This document shows, piece by piece, positions 44,901 to 52,956 of a stretch of DNA of 64,000 nt. How positions within the stretch are numbered: position 1 is the first letter of the stretch; every line of letters starts with the position of its first letter. The notes beneath the pieces were generated by a model that had not been told where the DNA came from, ran no database searches, and saw only the letters and a list, made by a program, of their open reading frames with translations. This DNA comes from Persicitalea sp963716085 (GTDB lineage Bacteria; Bacteroidota; Bacteroidia; Cytophagales; Spirosomataceae): the NCBI GenBank assembly GCA_963716085.1, contig OY970288.1, positions 3,410,001 through 3,474,000 of the forward strand, given 5' to 3'. The position numbers and the translations under genes are program-made.

Positions 44901-45039
44901 TTTGGGCTGCATCCAGCTTGGTATTGGGATTGGACTCAACCTTAAAGCCTTCGGCGGATAAGTGATCCACGATCGTAGAAGTACCTACGTTCAGGATCCT
45001 TGCCACTTGGCTCAGGCGCATCATTTTTTCTTCTGCCAT
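41998..45039 (-). CDS. infB: Translation initiation factor IF-2
   Basis: 1013 residues from ATG 45039 (MAEEKMMRLSQVARIL, the IF-2 N-terminal start domain; an upstream Met adds three residues). A long Ala/Pro/Glu-rich linker of over 400 residues with a basic patch (RRKKDGSTGDGDKKRRRKRKR) precedes the G domain: GHVDHGKTSLLD (P-loop), DTPGHEAF and the FSKVDKDG region. Domains II-IV and the C2 fMet-tRNA-binding domain complete the protein. It places initiator tRNA on the 30S subunit and hydrolyses GTP. Last gene of the rimP-nusA-infB operon. Confidence 0.97.
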   Translation of the reverse strand: MAEEKMMRLSQVARILNVGTSTIVDHLSAEGFKVESNPNTKLDAAQIDSLAKEYGSDKLKNSGGRQKPAATAEIELENKEAESTEGEVLYFRTPPAPVAEKKEEKSAPVEKPAEENMPIEAKLPGIKVVGKIDLDGRKPVAAPKPAPVAKEEPAAAPPATPEPAAAPPATPEPAPVAKVPEAKEEKAVPAPEAPKEPSVEAVTPAEPAAKAVEKPVTEAPAAETPVAKDTTAETTTEDKTPETAAEKPKAVAPKSATTKEVQAKASETEAAPEESDEEESAEVIEAKGKQLRGLKVVGKIELPSERRKKDGSTGDGDKKRRRKRKRIRDNRSEATPVAGAATGTPVPRTSTTAKSTSSTGSTPRGKSSRRGGRREEVSDKEVADNIKATMARMGSGTVTQQRGRAARSRRRDRADQDDSSFDQAETKILRVTEYISANELASLMDVSVQEVISVCLSMGMFVSINQRIDAEAITFIADEFGFEVEFISAEEEIQNEVVDIVDDPADMEERAPIVTIMGHVDHGKTSLLDYIRSENVASGEAGGITQHIGAYSVKTKSGKQVTFLDTPGHEAFTAMRARGAKVTDVVIVVIAADDSVMPQTREAINHAQVAGVPIVFAFSKVDKDGANTEKIREELSQMNYLVEDWGGKYQSQEISSKSGLGIDDLLEKVLLEAELLELQANPDRRAVGTVVEASLDKGRGYVTTILVQAGTLKVGDIILAGAHHGRVKAMTDYLGKKLKLAGPSDPVQVLGLNGAPQSGDKFNVMDQERDARELATKREQILREQTIRSRKHITLEEIGRRKAIGSFKELNLIVKGDVDGSVEALSDSLLQLSTSEIQINTIHKAVGQISESDVNLAIASDAIIVGFQVRPSPSAKRMAEQEQIEIRHYSVIYQAIDEIKDAMTGMLAPTVEETVTGNIEIREVFKISRIGTIAGCYVTDGFVKRNNKIRIIRDGIVIHTGEIDSLKRFKDDVSEVRSGYECGLNIKNFNDIEEGDIIESFELREVKRTLKDS
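44521..44580 (-). repeat. 30-bp exact tandem repeat inside infB
   Basis: Two identical 30-bp units encode AAAPPATPEP-like decapeptides in the linker. The repeat can expand or shrink without breaking the frame. Confidence 0.85.
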
Positions 45040-45131
45040 ATTCAGCAATTAACAAAAAAATCTTCTATCGGTAATAAATGTATTCAATCAATGTCTGAAT
45101 GCGGGCGGGCAGAAAAACGACTGCCTAACTC

Positions 45132-46373
45132 TTATTCAAACTCCTTACGCAATACATCGAGGATTTCCTCGATGGTGTTTTCCTCCAAATCAGTCCGGCG
45201 AACGAGCTCTTCCTTACTCAATGCCAGTACGCTGCGGGCAGTGTCGAGGCCGATCTTGCGGAACTCCCCGATCATCCACTCTTCGATTTCATCGTCGAAT
45301 TCCGACAGATCCACGTCTTCTTCGGCCAGCTCCTCCACATCGCGGAAAACGTCGATCTCCATGCCGACGAGCTTGCCGGCCAGTTTGATATTCTGTCCCC
45401 CTTTGCCGATGGCCAGCGATACCTGATCCGGCTTAAGATAAACCGATACCCGCTTGGTGTCGTGGTCGATGTGCATCGACGTGACCTTGGCCGGACTCAG
45501 CGAACGGCTGATGAGCAGTTCGAGATTTTCGGTGTAGTTGATGACGTCGATGTTCTCATTGTTCAACTCCCGCACGATGCTGTGGATTCGGGAGCCTTTC
45601 ATACCCACGCAAGCCCCCACGGGATCGATGCGGTCGTCGTACGATTCCACGGCTACTTTGGCGCGATCACCCGGTTCACGTACGATGCGCCGGACGGAGA
45701 TCAGACCATCGTAGATTTCGGGAATTTCGGTTTCAAACAACCTTTCCAGGAACATCGGCGAGGTGCGCGACAGCGTGACGCGTGGCGTGCCGTTGTTCAT
45801 TTCCACTTTATGGATGATGGCCTTGACGCTCTCTCCCTTACGGAAGCGATCCTTGGGAATCTGCTCGTTGCGGGGCATCGAGAGTTCATTCCCTTCGTTA
45901 TCCAGCACGATTATTTCGTGACGCAGCGTTTGGTAAACTTCCCCGGTAATCAGCTCCCCGGCCTGATCCTTGTATTTCTCGTAAAGCAGCTCCTTTTCCA
46001 AATCCTTGATCTTTTGGATCAAAGTCTGCCGGGCGGTCTGCACGAGTCGGCGGCCAAACTCTTCGAGCTTGACCTCCTCGGCCACTTCCTCACCCACCTC
46101 GAAGTCTTCCTCGATTTTCTGCGCTTCCGAAAGCGGGATTTTGTCGTGATCCCAGATATCCTCCGAGTCGTCGTCGACGATTTCGCGGGTACGCCACATT
46201 TCAAGATCCCCGTTCTCAGGGTTGATGATGACATCGAAGTTATCGTCCGTACCGTACTTCTTGCGAATCATGGTGCGGAAAACTTCTTCGAGAATGCTGA
46301 TCATCGTGGGACGATCGATGGCTTTCGTGCTGGCAAAATCAGCGAACGAATCTATTAATATTGAGCTATCCAT
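45132..46373 (-). CDS. nusA: Transcription termination/antitermination factor NusA
   Basis: 413 residues. N-terminal RNA-polymerase-binding domain (STKAIDRPTMISILEEVFRTMIRKKYG), an S1 domain (GELITGEVYQTL), and two KH domains (EIYDGLISVRRIVREPGDRAKVAVES, then CVGMKGSRIHSIVRELNNENIDVI and IGKGGQNIKLAGKLVGMEIDV). A short acidic/C-terminal region follows, ending ILDVLRKEFE. It pauses RNA polymerase and promotes hairpin-dependent termination. 103 bp downstream of rimP, 92 bp before the infB start. Confidence 0.97.
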   Translation of the reverse strand: MDSSILIDSFADFASTKAIDRPTMISILEEVFRTMIRKKYGTDDNFDVIINPENGDLEMWRTREIVDDDSEDIWDHDKIPLSEAQKIEEDFEVGEEVAEEVKLEEFGRRLVQTARQTLIQKIKDLEKELLYEKYKDQAGELITGEVYQTLRHEIIVLDNEGNELSMPRNEQIPKDRFRKGESVKAIIHKVEMNNGTPRVTLSRTSPMFLERLFETEIPEIYDGLISVRRIVREPGDRAKVAVESYDDRIDPVGACVGMKGSRIHSIVRELNNENIDVINYTENLELLISRSLSPAKVTSMHIDHDTKRVSVYLKPDQVSLAIGKGGQNIKLAGKLVGMEIDVFRDVEELAEEDVDLSEFDDEIEEWMIGEFRKIGLDTARSVLALSKEELVRRTDLEENTIEEILDVLRKEFE

Positions 46374-46476
46374 CTTAGTGGAAAGTTTAATGTTTAAGGT
46401 TTAATGTGTAAAAACCCACGTCAATCGAATTTTTATTGCTATCCCGCCAAGGAACATGACGCTTCCAGTCGAGGTG

Positions 46477-46959
46477 TTATTTGAACGATACCTGCACCAC
46501 TGCTTTGGCTATGTCTTCCAGGGCGATTTCGGGTTGCAAGTTAGGTTCCGCTTCGGCCGCCTTCTTTTTCTTCTTCGGGGGCGGCAGTTGCAGGACAATG
46601 CTGTTTTCCCTGGCCTCCAGCAGCTTTCCCGTTAGGGTTTCGCTGCTGTTTAGCGTCACTTTCAGGTCGCGGCCCACGTTCTTACGGAATTGACGCGGCA
46701 ATCGCAAGGGTTGATCCAGGCCGGGCGACGACACTTCCAAAGTATAGGCCGTATCCACGACTTCGGCCGCTTCCAGGTCGTTGCCCAACTGGCGACTGAT
46801 ATCGGCGCATTCCTGAATGGTAATGCCCTCATCGCTGTCCAACAGAATCAGTACTTTCTGGCTTCCCCGTACGGGCTTGAACTGTATGTCGACGACAAAG
46901 TATTTCCCGCCTTCCAACAGCGGTTCCAGAAATGCCTCGATCTGCTCTTTGAGTGCCAT
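46477..46959 (-). CDS. rimP: Ribosome maturation factor RimP
   Basis: 160 residues: an N-terminal alpha/beta domain (FVVDIQFKPVRGSQKVLILLDSDEGITIQECADISRQLGNDLEA), the linker VSSPGLDQPLRLPRQFRKNVGRDLKV, and a C-terminal SH3-like domain with an inserted Lys-rich loop (PPPKKKKKAAEAEP). It is needed for 30S subunit assembly. First gene of the operon; a hairpin with a T-run lies 13 bp upstream of its start. Confidence 0.95.
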   Translation of the reverse strand: MALKEQIEAFLEPLLEGGKYFVVDIQFKPVRGSQKVLILLDSDEGITIQECADISRQLGNDLEAAEVVDTAYTLEVSSPGLDQPLRLPRQFRKNVGRDLKVTLNSSETLTGKLLEARENSIVLQLPPPKKKKKAAEAEPNLQPEIALEDIAKAVVQVSFK

Positions 46960-46971
46960 ATTAAAACAAAA

Positions 46972-46991
46972 AGGGGATTAAAAAATCCCCT
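46972..46991 (-). terminator. Leader hairpin with T-run upstream of rimP (possible attenuator)
   Basis: AGGGGATT pairs with AATCCCCT (46972-46979, 46984-46991) around a four-base loop. In the direction of transcription the stem is followed by TTTTTGTTTT, 13 bp before the rimP start and inside the transcript from the promoter at 47022-47053. This has the form of an intrinsic terminator placed in the leader. Confidence 0.6.
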
Positions 46992-47021
46992 CAAACCTAG
47001 TATTGAACCGAAATTGTGCCG

Positions 47022-47053
47022 CAAAGATAATACTATTTTAGTTTCATAGCAAA
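47022..47053 (-). promoter_or_regulatory. Promoter of the rimP-nusA-infB operon
   Basis: Minus strand: TTTG (47053-47050), 20-base spacer, TATCTTTG (47029-47022). It matches the Bacteroidota promoter form and would start RNA about 55 bases ahead of rimP. Confidence 0.7.
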
Positions 47054-47088
47054 CACGCGCCAAACACGGTTTTATCCACAGGTTGTCT

Positions 47089-47096
47089 TACTTTTG
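47089..47096 (+). promoter_or_regulatory. Possible promoter -7 box for the phosphatase-like gene
   Basis: TACTTTTG fits TAnnTTTG, 18 bp ahead of the gene start. The -33 region has only a weak TTTT. Confidence 0.4.
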
Positions 47097-47113
47097 CGGT
47101 CTGATCCCTCCTT

Positions 47114-48211
47114 ATGCGTTTGCTCCACGGCTTTCTTTGGTTCTTTTACAAAATTGCGGTTTTCTATACACTGCTCGTGTACGCACTTGCCTACTGGATA
47201 CCCAGTCACCACTGGCTGGCTGGCTTTGCCATGATGTCGCTGCCCGTGATGCTGGTATTTCATTTGGTCTTTTTAGTGATATGGGCTTTCTGGGGGCCGA
47301 AACGGTTGATCACCACGTTGGTTGTGCTGGCACTGGGCTACCCATTCCTGGACAGGACGCTCCAATTCTCCCCCCCTTCCGTCCAGTCCTCCCTCCCCCC
47401 CGGACATGAAGCGTCGGCCATCCTGACCGTGCTGAACTATAATGTGTACAGCTTCAACCTTTTCAAATACCAATACGCCGAGGAAAAGGAAACGACCAGG
47501 CAGTTCGGCGCGTGGATCGATCAGCAGCAGGCCGATGTACTGTGTTTTCAAGAGTATATCAGCCGACCCGACATGAATGACTTCGACTTTACGGCTCGGC
47601 TCAACAGTCGGGGGTACCGTTACCGTGCGTTTCTGCAAGAGAGTAAAAATTTAGCCGATTCTCAGAATGGCGTGGCGCTTTTCTCCAAACATCCCATTCT
47701 TGCGATCCGTGACACCCTTTTCGGGGGTTCCAATGGGCTTATTCAAGCGGATATCCTTTGGAATAACGATACGGTGCGCATTATCGACGCCCACCTGTAT
47801 TCCATGACGCTGCAACTTTCCGGGATCATCAACCGGGAGGACTACGAGGAATCGAAGCACATCGCGAAGTACAACCTCAGCCAACTGGGGAAAGGTTTTA
47901 AGCAACGGGGCTTGCAGGTTGAGTTGTTGGAAAATTGGGTGGCCGACTCGCCGCATCCGGTGATCGTGTGCGGAGATTTCAACGAGACGCCTTATAGCTA
48001 CGTGTACGGCCGACTGCGCCGCAGACTTGATAACGCCTTCGAGGAAAGGGGCAGCGGCTTCGGCTTCACTTATAACCGCGCGCCCTACTTTATCCGCATC
48101 GACCACCAGTTTTACGATAAAAGCAGGCTGGAACTCGTGACGTTTGAAACCTTGAACCAAGTCCCCTACTCCGATCATTATCCGCTGGTCGGGCGATACG
48201 TATTGCGGTAG
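47114..48211 (+). CDS. Endonuclease/exonuclease/phosphatase family membrane protein
   Basis: 365 residues. Three membrane helices at the N-terminus (about residues 5-90) precede an endonuclease/exonuclease/phosphatase fold: LTVLNYNVYSF (first metal Asn), VLCFQEYI (catalytic Glu), IVCGDFNETPYSYVY (Asp/Asn pair) and SDHYPLVGRY (His). The length and helices are typical of the Bacteroidota group of membrane-anchored EEP proteins with unknown substrate. It is divergent from rimP. Confidence 0.88.
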   Translation: MRLLHGFLWFFYKIAVFYTLLVYALAYWIPSHHWLAGFAMMSLPVMLVFHLVFLVIWAFWGPKRLITTLVVLALGYPFLDRTLQFSPPSVQSSLPPGHEASAILTVLNYNVYSFNLFKYQYAEEKETTRQFGAWIDQQQADVLCFQEYISRPDMNDFDFTARLNSRGYRYRAFLQESKNLADSQNGVALFSKHPILAIRDTLFGGSNGLIQADILWNNDTVRIIDAHLYSMTLQLSGIINREDYEESKHIAKYNLSQLGKGFKQRGLQVELLENWVADSPHPVIVCGDFNETPYSYVYGRLRRRLDNAFEERGSGFGFTYNRAPYFIRIDHQFYDKSRLELVTFETLNQVPYSDHYPLVGRYVLR

Positions 48212-48245
48212 ATTTTTAAAGGGGATAACGAAAAGGCCCCGCGTG

Positions 48246-49511
48246 CTAGGCGAGTTCCTGGGTTATTTCAGTAGGCCGGTACTTTTTCCGAAATGCCCCG
48301 TAAGAAAAGACGGTCAGCAGAATGTAGGCCGCGCTCAAGCCGTAGCAGCCGTAGACGAAAAATTCCTGAAAACTCAGGTTCGACTGCCCGAAATTTTTAT
48401 AAAGCAGTACCGCTACGCTGCCCAGGTACCCGTACCAGTCGGCCAGCGTGACGATGAAACCCACCGTACTGACGTAGCGGAAGGTCGCAACCAACCGCTC
48501 GAAATACAGGCCGTTGCAGGGAACATAAGCCATGTACATCCCCAGGCCCGTGAGCATGAACCACGCACTCGCCGATACCGTCCCGAGTTGGTACAGCCAG
48601 GTACTGAACCCGACTAGCACCGCGCCCGCGATCATCAGGATATTGATCAAGGTGAAAGCCCGAAAGTGGTCATCCACCCAGCGCAGCCCGGCCATCATGC
48701 CCAGAATAAGCAGGGCAATGAGGGTTTCGGTTTGGGCGAAAATGGTCGGGTTGCCGCTGACGGTGCCCTTTAAAATCTCGGGGGCGAAGTTGTCGCGGAA
48801 GTCGCGGAAGGCGGAGAGCAGCACGTAGGAGACGATCAATAGCGTGAGGCCCGTCGGGAAGGTGCGGAGAAAATTGCGCCGGTCGGCGCGGTTCATGGGT
48901 AGTCGCTCGGTGCGGAGCTTTTTGTCCTCCGCACTAGGCTCGGGCAGACGACTCAACCCCCAAACCGATACGAACAGCGGCACGACGAACACCAACCCCG
49001 TGAGAAACGGTGCCCAGATTTCGCTCACGCCGCCCTGCTGCATCAGGAGCAAGGCGATGGTCTTGACCAAACCCGACGCAAAAATAAAGGAAGCCGTGAG
49101 GGCCGCGACCAGGATTTCGGTCTGTCGGCGGCCCTCCAGAATTCCCAACATAGTACCATACACCATGCCCAGGGGCAATCCGTTCAAAAACAAAAATACA
49201 ATATTGAATGGCGCGGGAACCAGTCCAAAGCCCAGCAGCGCCAGTTCGGCGGCCAGAATCAGCCCCAGGATGTACCAGGGCCGTTTGGATGGCTGCATCT
49301 CCGACACGACTTTGACGCCGATACCTTTGGAAACGGCGTAGCCCAACACCTGCGCCGTGATGAGCCAGATTTTGTAGTCGACCCCACCGAACTCGATCCC
49401 CTCGAACTGGGTCGCCGATATGCCCTTGCGGAAGCAGAACGCGCAGGTGTAGGTACAGAAGGCGGCCACGGCCCCGAGAACGGTTGTCCGGATTTCGGAT
49501 TTATTTTTCAA
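48246..49511 (-). CDS. DUF5690 family membrane protein
   Basis: 421 residues with about twelve membrane helices, MFS-like. The start (TVLGAVAAFCTYTCAFCFRKGISATQFEG) and the KIWLITAQVLGYAVSKGIGVKVVSEM segment match DUF5690, found mostly in Bacteroidota. It may be a transporter; no substrate known. Convergent with the EEP gene (35 bp gap). Confidence 0.85.
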   Translation of the reverse strand: MKNKSEIRTTVLGAVAAFCTYTCAFCFRKGISATQFEGIEFGGVDYKIWLITAQVLGYAVSKGIGVKVVSEMQPSKRPWYILGLILAAELALLGFGLVPAPFNIVFLFLNGLPLGMVYGTMLGILEGRRQTEILVAALTASFIFASGLVKTIALLLMQQGGVSEIWAPFLTGLVFVVPLFVSVWGLSRLPEPSAEDKKLRTERLPMNRADRRNFLRTFPTGLTLLIVSYVLLSAFRDFRDNFAPEILKGTVSGNPTIFAQTETLIALLILGMMAGLRWVDDHFRAFTLINILMIAGAVLVGFSTWLYQLGTVSASAWFMLTGLGMYMAYVPCNGLYFERLVATFRYVSTVGFIVTLADWYGYLGSVAVLLYKNFGQSNLSFQEFFVYGCYGLSAAYILLTVFSYGAFRKKYRPTEITQELA

Positions 49512-49633
49512 ATGAGCGGGGAGTTTGAAAAGCGAAATTTACCCCCAAATGTAAAGCATATCCCGTAATTCAACCTTCCGCGAAAATGGTAGGGTAGGCT
49601 GGGGGTCTCCTCAAAATTGCCGATGAATCTGGC

Positions 49634-49981
49634 CTAGGCCGATCGATAGTCGGTCAGCGCCCACACTAAGAGCACCGCCCCGCCAAAGCCCAGATAAAAG
49701 TTGCGGGCCAGGTCGCCTTCCATACTACCCAAATAGAAAGCCGCGCCCACAAGCGCAACGGAAACGATCAGCTCGATCCAGCCGTGCACAGGAAAAGGAA
49801 TGGCTTTTATGAGCCCCATGCTGCTGTTGGTCAGCAAAGTAAGCGCCAGGTGAATGCCACCCAGCGCAAAAGTGAACAAGGTCGCCACGGGAGGCAGATC
49901 AAATAAAATGGGCGCGGCGAGCAGAAAAAGAACCACCAGATAGTCGATAATACCGTGGAGTTTGGCGTCGATAACTTTCAT
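49634..49981 (-). CDS. Small four-helix membrane protein of unknown function
   Basis: 115 residues from ATG 49981 (nine residues shorter than the longest frame). Four membrane helices: LHGIIDYLVVLFLLAAPILF, ATLFTFALGGIHLALTLL, PVHGWIELIVSVALVGAAFYLG and LGFGGAVLLVWAL. The two halves share the HGxI(D/E) motif, suggesting an internal repeat. No function can be stated. Confidence 0.6.
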   Translation of the reverse strand: MKVIDAKLHGIIDYLVVLFLLAAPILFDLPPVATLFTFALGGIHLALTLLTNSSMGLIKAIPFPVHGWIELIVSVALVGAAFYLGSMEGDLARNFYLGFGGAVLLVWALTDYRSA

Positions 49982-50092
49982 AAATAGGAAGGAGGGTTTG
50001 AATGACAAGATGACGGGACGTCATGTACTTACGCGCCGGACTGCCCGGGCGGATCGTTTCGGGAAGGATGCATTCATCAGACGTTTACCGAA

Positions 50093-51319
50093 TCAGGCCA
50101 ACTCCTGCTGCGCCATTTTCAGCACGACGGTTCGCAGCAGACGGCCCGTAACGGGTTGCGGCGAAATCGACTGCAACTGGATAAGCAGATGGTGCAATTC
50201 TTCCAACACAGTGCGATCTTCTTTGCCATAGTCCCAGATGGGCAGCACGGTTTTGTGGAAAATATCTTCAAAAGTCAACTCTTTGACCATGATCCTAACC
50301 CGCTCGTCCTCGTCACGTACTACGTTATTGGGGAAATGGGTCAGACGATAGGCAAACAGCTGGGCCATCGCCCGCAGGCTGATCACCGCCGTGCCGGGGT
50401 CATTGATGCCGGGGCTGAGTGCTTTCATGGCTACTTCGGACAATTGCCGCAAGCCGTAGGCGTAATTCTCCTCGATTGATTCCGAATCGTTGATTCGCAG
50501 CCCCCGCGCGGCCTTGTCGTGGGCAGCTTCCGAAATCGGTTTGCTGATCTGTAGCAGCGGCTGTGCTTGCAACACAAACGTCCCCGGTGTGTGGAGGGTA
50601 TAAAAGACACAATCGGCGTCCTCGGCCAGACTGACCAAAGTCTCCTCATCGAAACCCTCGTAGATGCCCGAGGAATTGGCGGTGACGTAAAAATCTCCTG
50701 CCAAGTCAATCAGTTTCGAGGCCGGGCGCGGCAGCAGGCAGTTTTTCTCTAACTTCCTGCGGGTTTCGTTGTACACGCGTTGAATGATGACCTCGTATTT
50801 GATCGACTGAGTAACGTAGTGCAGAAAGTAGATGAAAAGAAAAATATCCAGAATCGTGAGAAGAATGAGCAGATAGGTGCTCAGGGCCGGAATATAGATA
50901 CCGGAGTCGATGTCGCGGATGGTGCTCAGCAAAAACAGAGAATAAACGATGGTGCCGATGTAAATCCCTAACACGATTTGTTGGAAGCGGTTGCCGATCA
51001 AGCGGTTCAGCACCCGATTGCTCATGTTGGAGGCTGCCTGACTTAGAATGATCATCACCATCGAGAAGCTGAAAACGGTCAGCGAGATAATCCCCGACGT
51101 GATCGCCGAAATGATGCTCCGGGCCGTGGAGGCGTCTTTCAGCGCCGTGTAGGGAGGTAAGCTGGCTTTAATTGCTTTTCCCGCTTCAGAATAATCGAAA
51201 GAGATGGTCAGGTACGAAATGAGCAAGAAGGATAACCCGATGAAAGCCGGGTAGAAGGCGATGCTGTTCAGGAGTTTGTAGTAGCGTCCAGCCAGCCAGA
51301 CGCGGGTATTGTTGAGCAT
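50093..51319 (-). CDS. DUF2254 domain-containing membrane protein
   Basis: 408 residues. Four N-terminal helices (about 20-40, 65-90, 115-130, 140-165), with SARSI-type and FSFSMVMIILSQAASNMSNRVLNRLIGNRFQQIVLG, the core signature of DUF2254. The C-terminal two-thirds is soluble (SLAEDADCVFYTLHTPGTFVLQAQPLL, then EVAMKALSPGINDPGTAVISL). Predicted membrane protein of unknown function. Downstream of the Lnt-like gene, same direction. Confidence 0.85.
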   Translation of the reverse strand: MLNNTRVWLAGRYYKLLNSIAFYPAFIGLSFLLISYLTISFDYSEAGKAIKASLPPYTALKDASTARSIISAITSGIISLTVFSFSMVMIILSQAASNMSNRVLNRLIGNRFQQIVLGIYIGTIVYSLFLLSTIRDIDSGIYIPALSTYLLILLTILDIFLFIYFLHYVTQSIKYEVIIQRVYNETRRKLEKNCLLPRPASKLIDLAGDFYVTANSSGIYEGFDEETLVSLAEDADCVFYTLHTPGTFVLQAQPLLQISKPISEAAHDKAARGLRINDSESIEENYAYGLRQLSEVAMKALSPGINDPGTAVISLRAMAQLFAYRLTHFPNNVVRDEDERVRIMVKELTFEDIFHKTVLPIWDYGKEDRTVLEELHHLLIQLQSISPQPVTGRLLRTVVLKMAQQELA

Positions 51320-51420
51320 GAATGTTGCTGCCGGTTGTTAGTTCGTTCCGACGGATTTCCGCAAGGTAGTCTTTAATTTTTCGGGAGTCGTTTTGCAAAA
51401 ATCCCATCTCCACCCAACTT

Positions 51421-52884
51421 TCATACCACTGGCTTTTTTTGGAATATAAAGTAGATGATTCCGATCAAGCACAACCACGCGACCGCGTCACTGGTGTGGG
51501 GGTAGTAGGCACCAAGCTTACTGACCGGAATGTCCACTATCATGGTGTGCGGTTTTTTTGCAAAAAAATCTGCCTTAGCGTGTATCCTCCGGCGGCCGTC
51601 CACGGCTATGGAAAGTCCTTTATTGGTTTGCCGAACCAGTGAGAAGCCGTTCTCTATGGCACGAAACACGGCCATTTCGGTGTGATAAGGGTCGATTTCG
51701 CGCCAGTCCGAAGCGGGCGACAGCACCATTGCCACCTCCTGACGGCCGTACTCTTGCGCCCATTGCGGGAAATCCAGGTCGAAGCAGATCGCCAACCCGG
51801 CCTTTCCACTTTCTAAATTCAGCGTTTGGTGCGATTTCCCTTTCCTGATATTAGCATCGCCGGGTACGATGAAAGACTTGTAATACTCCGGGATTTCCTT
51901 CCCCTGCTTGTCGAAAGCAAGAATCTTGTTCTCTGACAAAGCTTCACCCTTGGCGTAGACTACCACGCCATGCACCGAAACGACCTCGTTTTCCCGTGAG
52001 AAGCGGGCCAACCGCTCCTTCGTTTTCGCTTCATACTCCTTCTCCACGGGCAAGTTGGCTTCCGACGACATCACAATTTGGGTGGTGCCGTCCACCAACG
52101 ATTCTGCCAGAGCGAAGTAGGCGTCCTGATAACGGTTGAGCAACTCCGCCGCCGCTGGAACCAGCGGCTCGTCGCGGGTCAAATCCACCCCCAGCTCTCC
52201 GAAGCTATCCCACAGTTCCTGCAAAGGGGCGGTAAAGGAGACTACCCTCACTCGGTTCGACTCGTCATCGAGGCCGAAGCGCAAGAAACCATACGCCATC
52301 ACCAAAGCATAGATCAGCCCCGAAGCGACCAGGTGGCGACGCACCGTCCGCAGATTTGCGCGATTTACGAAAATGTAGTAAAGGATGGATCCAAACCAAT
52401 ACAGCAGAAAGCTGATGCCCCAAATCCCTGTCAGGGCCATGATTTGGAGGAATTGGGGGAAATCGTACTGCGAGTAGGCCAGATTGCCGTTCGTACCGTA
52501 GGGTGACAGCGTCGCGTTAAGAAAATCACAGGTTACGGCCGCCATCGGCAGGATGAGCGTCTGCTTGAATCCCCTGATTTTGGGACGCAACCAGCGGTCC
52601 AGCCCAAAAGGAAGCACGTAGCAGACCGTGATCCCGAGCAGGACGAGGTAGTAGCCCGCGCCGGGAATCGGGATCATTCCTTGCCAGGCGACAATCTGCA
52701 CCAGGTAATTTACGACGTAGAGCAGCAGAATTCCCCGCCACAGCTTGTTCTGGTGCAGAAAAAGCAAAATAAGGAACGGGAATACCCACGCCAGGGCATC
52801 GACGCGCCACCTGCCGTTGGCAAAAATCCAGACAAGGTTGCCCACCAACAGGACGCCGAGGGTTTTCCACTTCGCGCTTGTCAT
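51421..52884 (-). CDS. Apolipoprotein N-acyltransferase-like nitrilase
   Basis: 487 residues from ATG 52884 (the longer frame from 52950 has an unlikely start). Six to seven membrane helices, then a nitrilase-fold domain with the possible catalytic set Glu in IVMSSEANLPVEKE, Lys in YYKSFIVPGD, Cys in AGLAICFDLDFPQWA, and a final helix. The layout matches Lnt, which adds the third acyl chain to lipoproteins, but sequence match to true Lnt seems weak. It is better called a membrane nitrilase related to Lnt. Confidence 0.7.
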   Translation of the reverse strand: MTSAKWKTLGVLLVGNLVWIFANGRWRVDALAWVFPFLILLFLHQNKLWRGILLLYVVNYLVQIVAWQGMIPIPGAGYYLVLLGITVCYVLPFGLDRWLRPKIRGFKQTLILPMAAVTCDFLNATLSPYGTNGNLAYSQYDFPQFLQIMALTGIWGISFLLYWFGSILYYIFVNRANLRTVRRHLVASGLIYALVMAYGFLRFGLDDESNRVRVVSFTAPLQELWDSFGELGVDLTRDEPLVPAAAELLNRYQDAYFALAESLVDGTTQIVMSSEANLPVEKEYEAKTKERLARFSRENEVVSVHGVVVYAKGEALSENKILAFDKQGKEIPEYYKSFIVPGDANIRKGKSHQTLNLESGKAGLAICFDLDFPQWAQEYGRQEVAMVLSPASDWREIDPYHTEMAVFRAIENGFSLVRQTNKGLSIAVDGRRRIHAKADFFAKKPHTMIVDIPVSKLGAYYPHTSDAVAWLCLIGIIYFIFQKKPVV

Positions 52885-52956
52885 TCCGAACGAGTTAGGT
52901 GTCTCAGGCCCTCTGAAACAGATTTTTTCAAGGTAGAAAAAATATCTCAAAATGAC

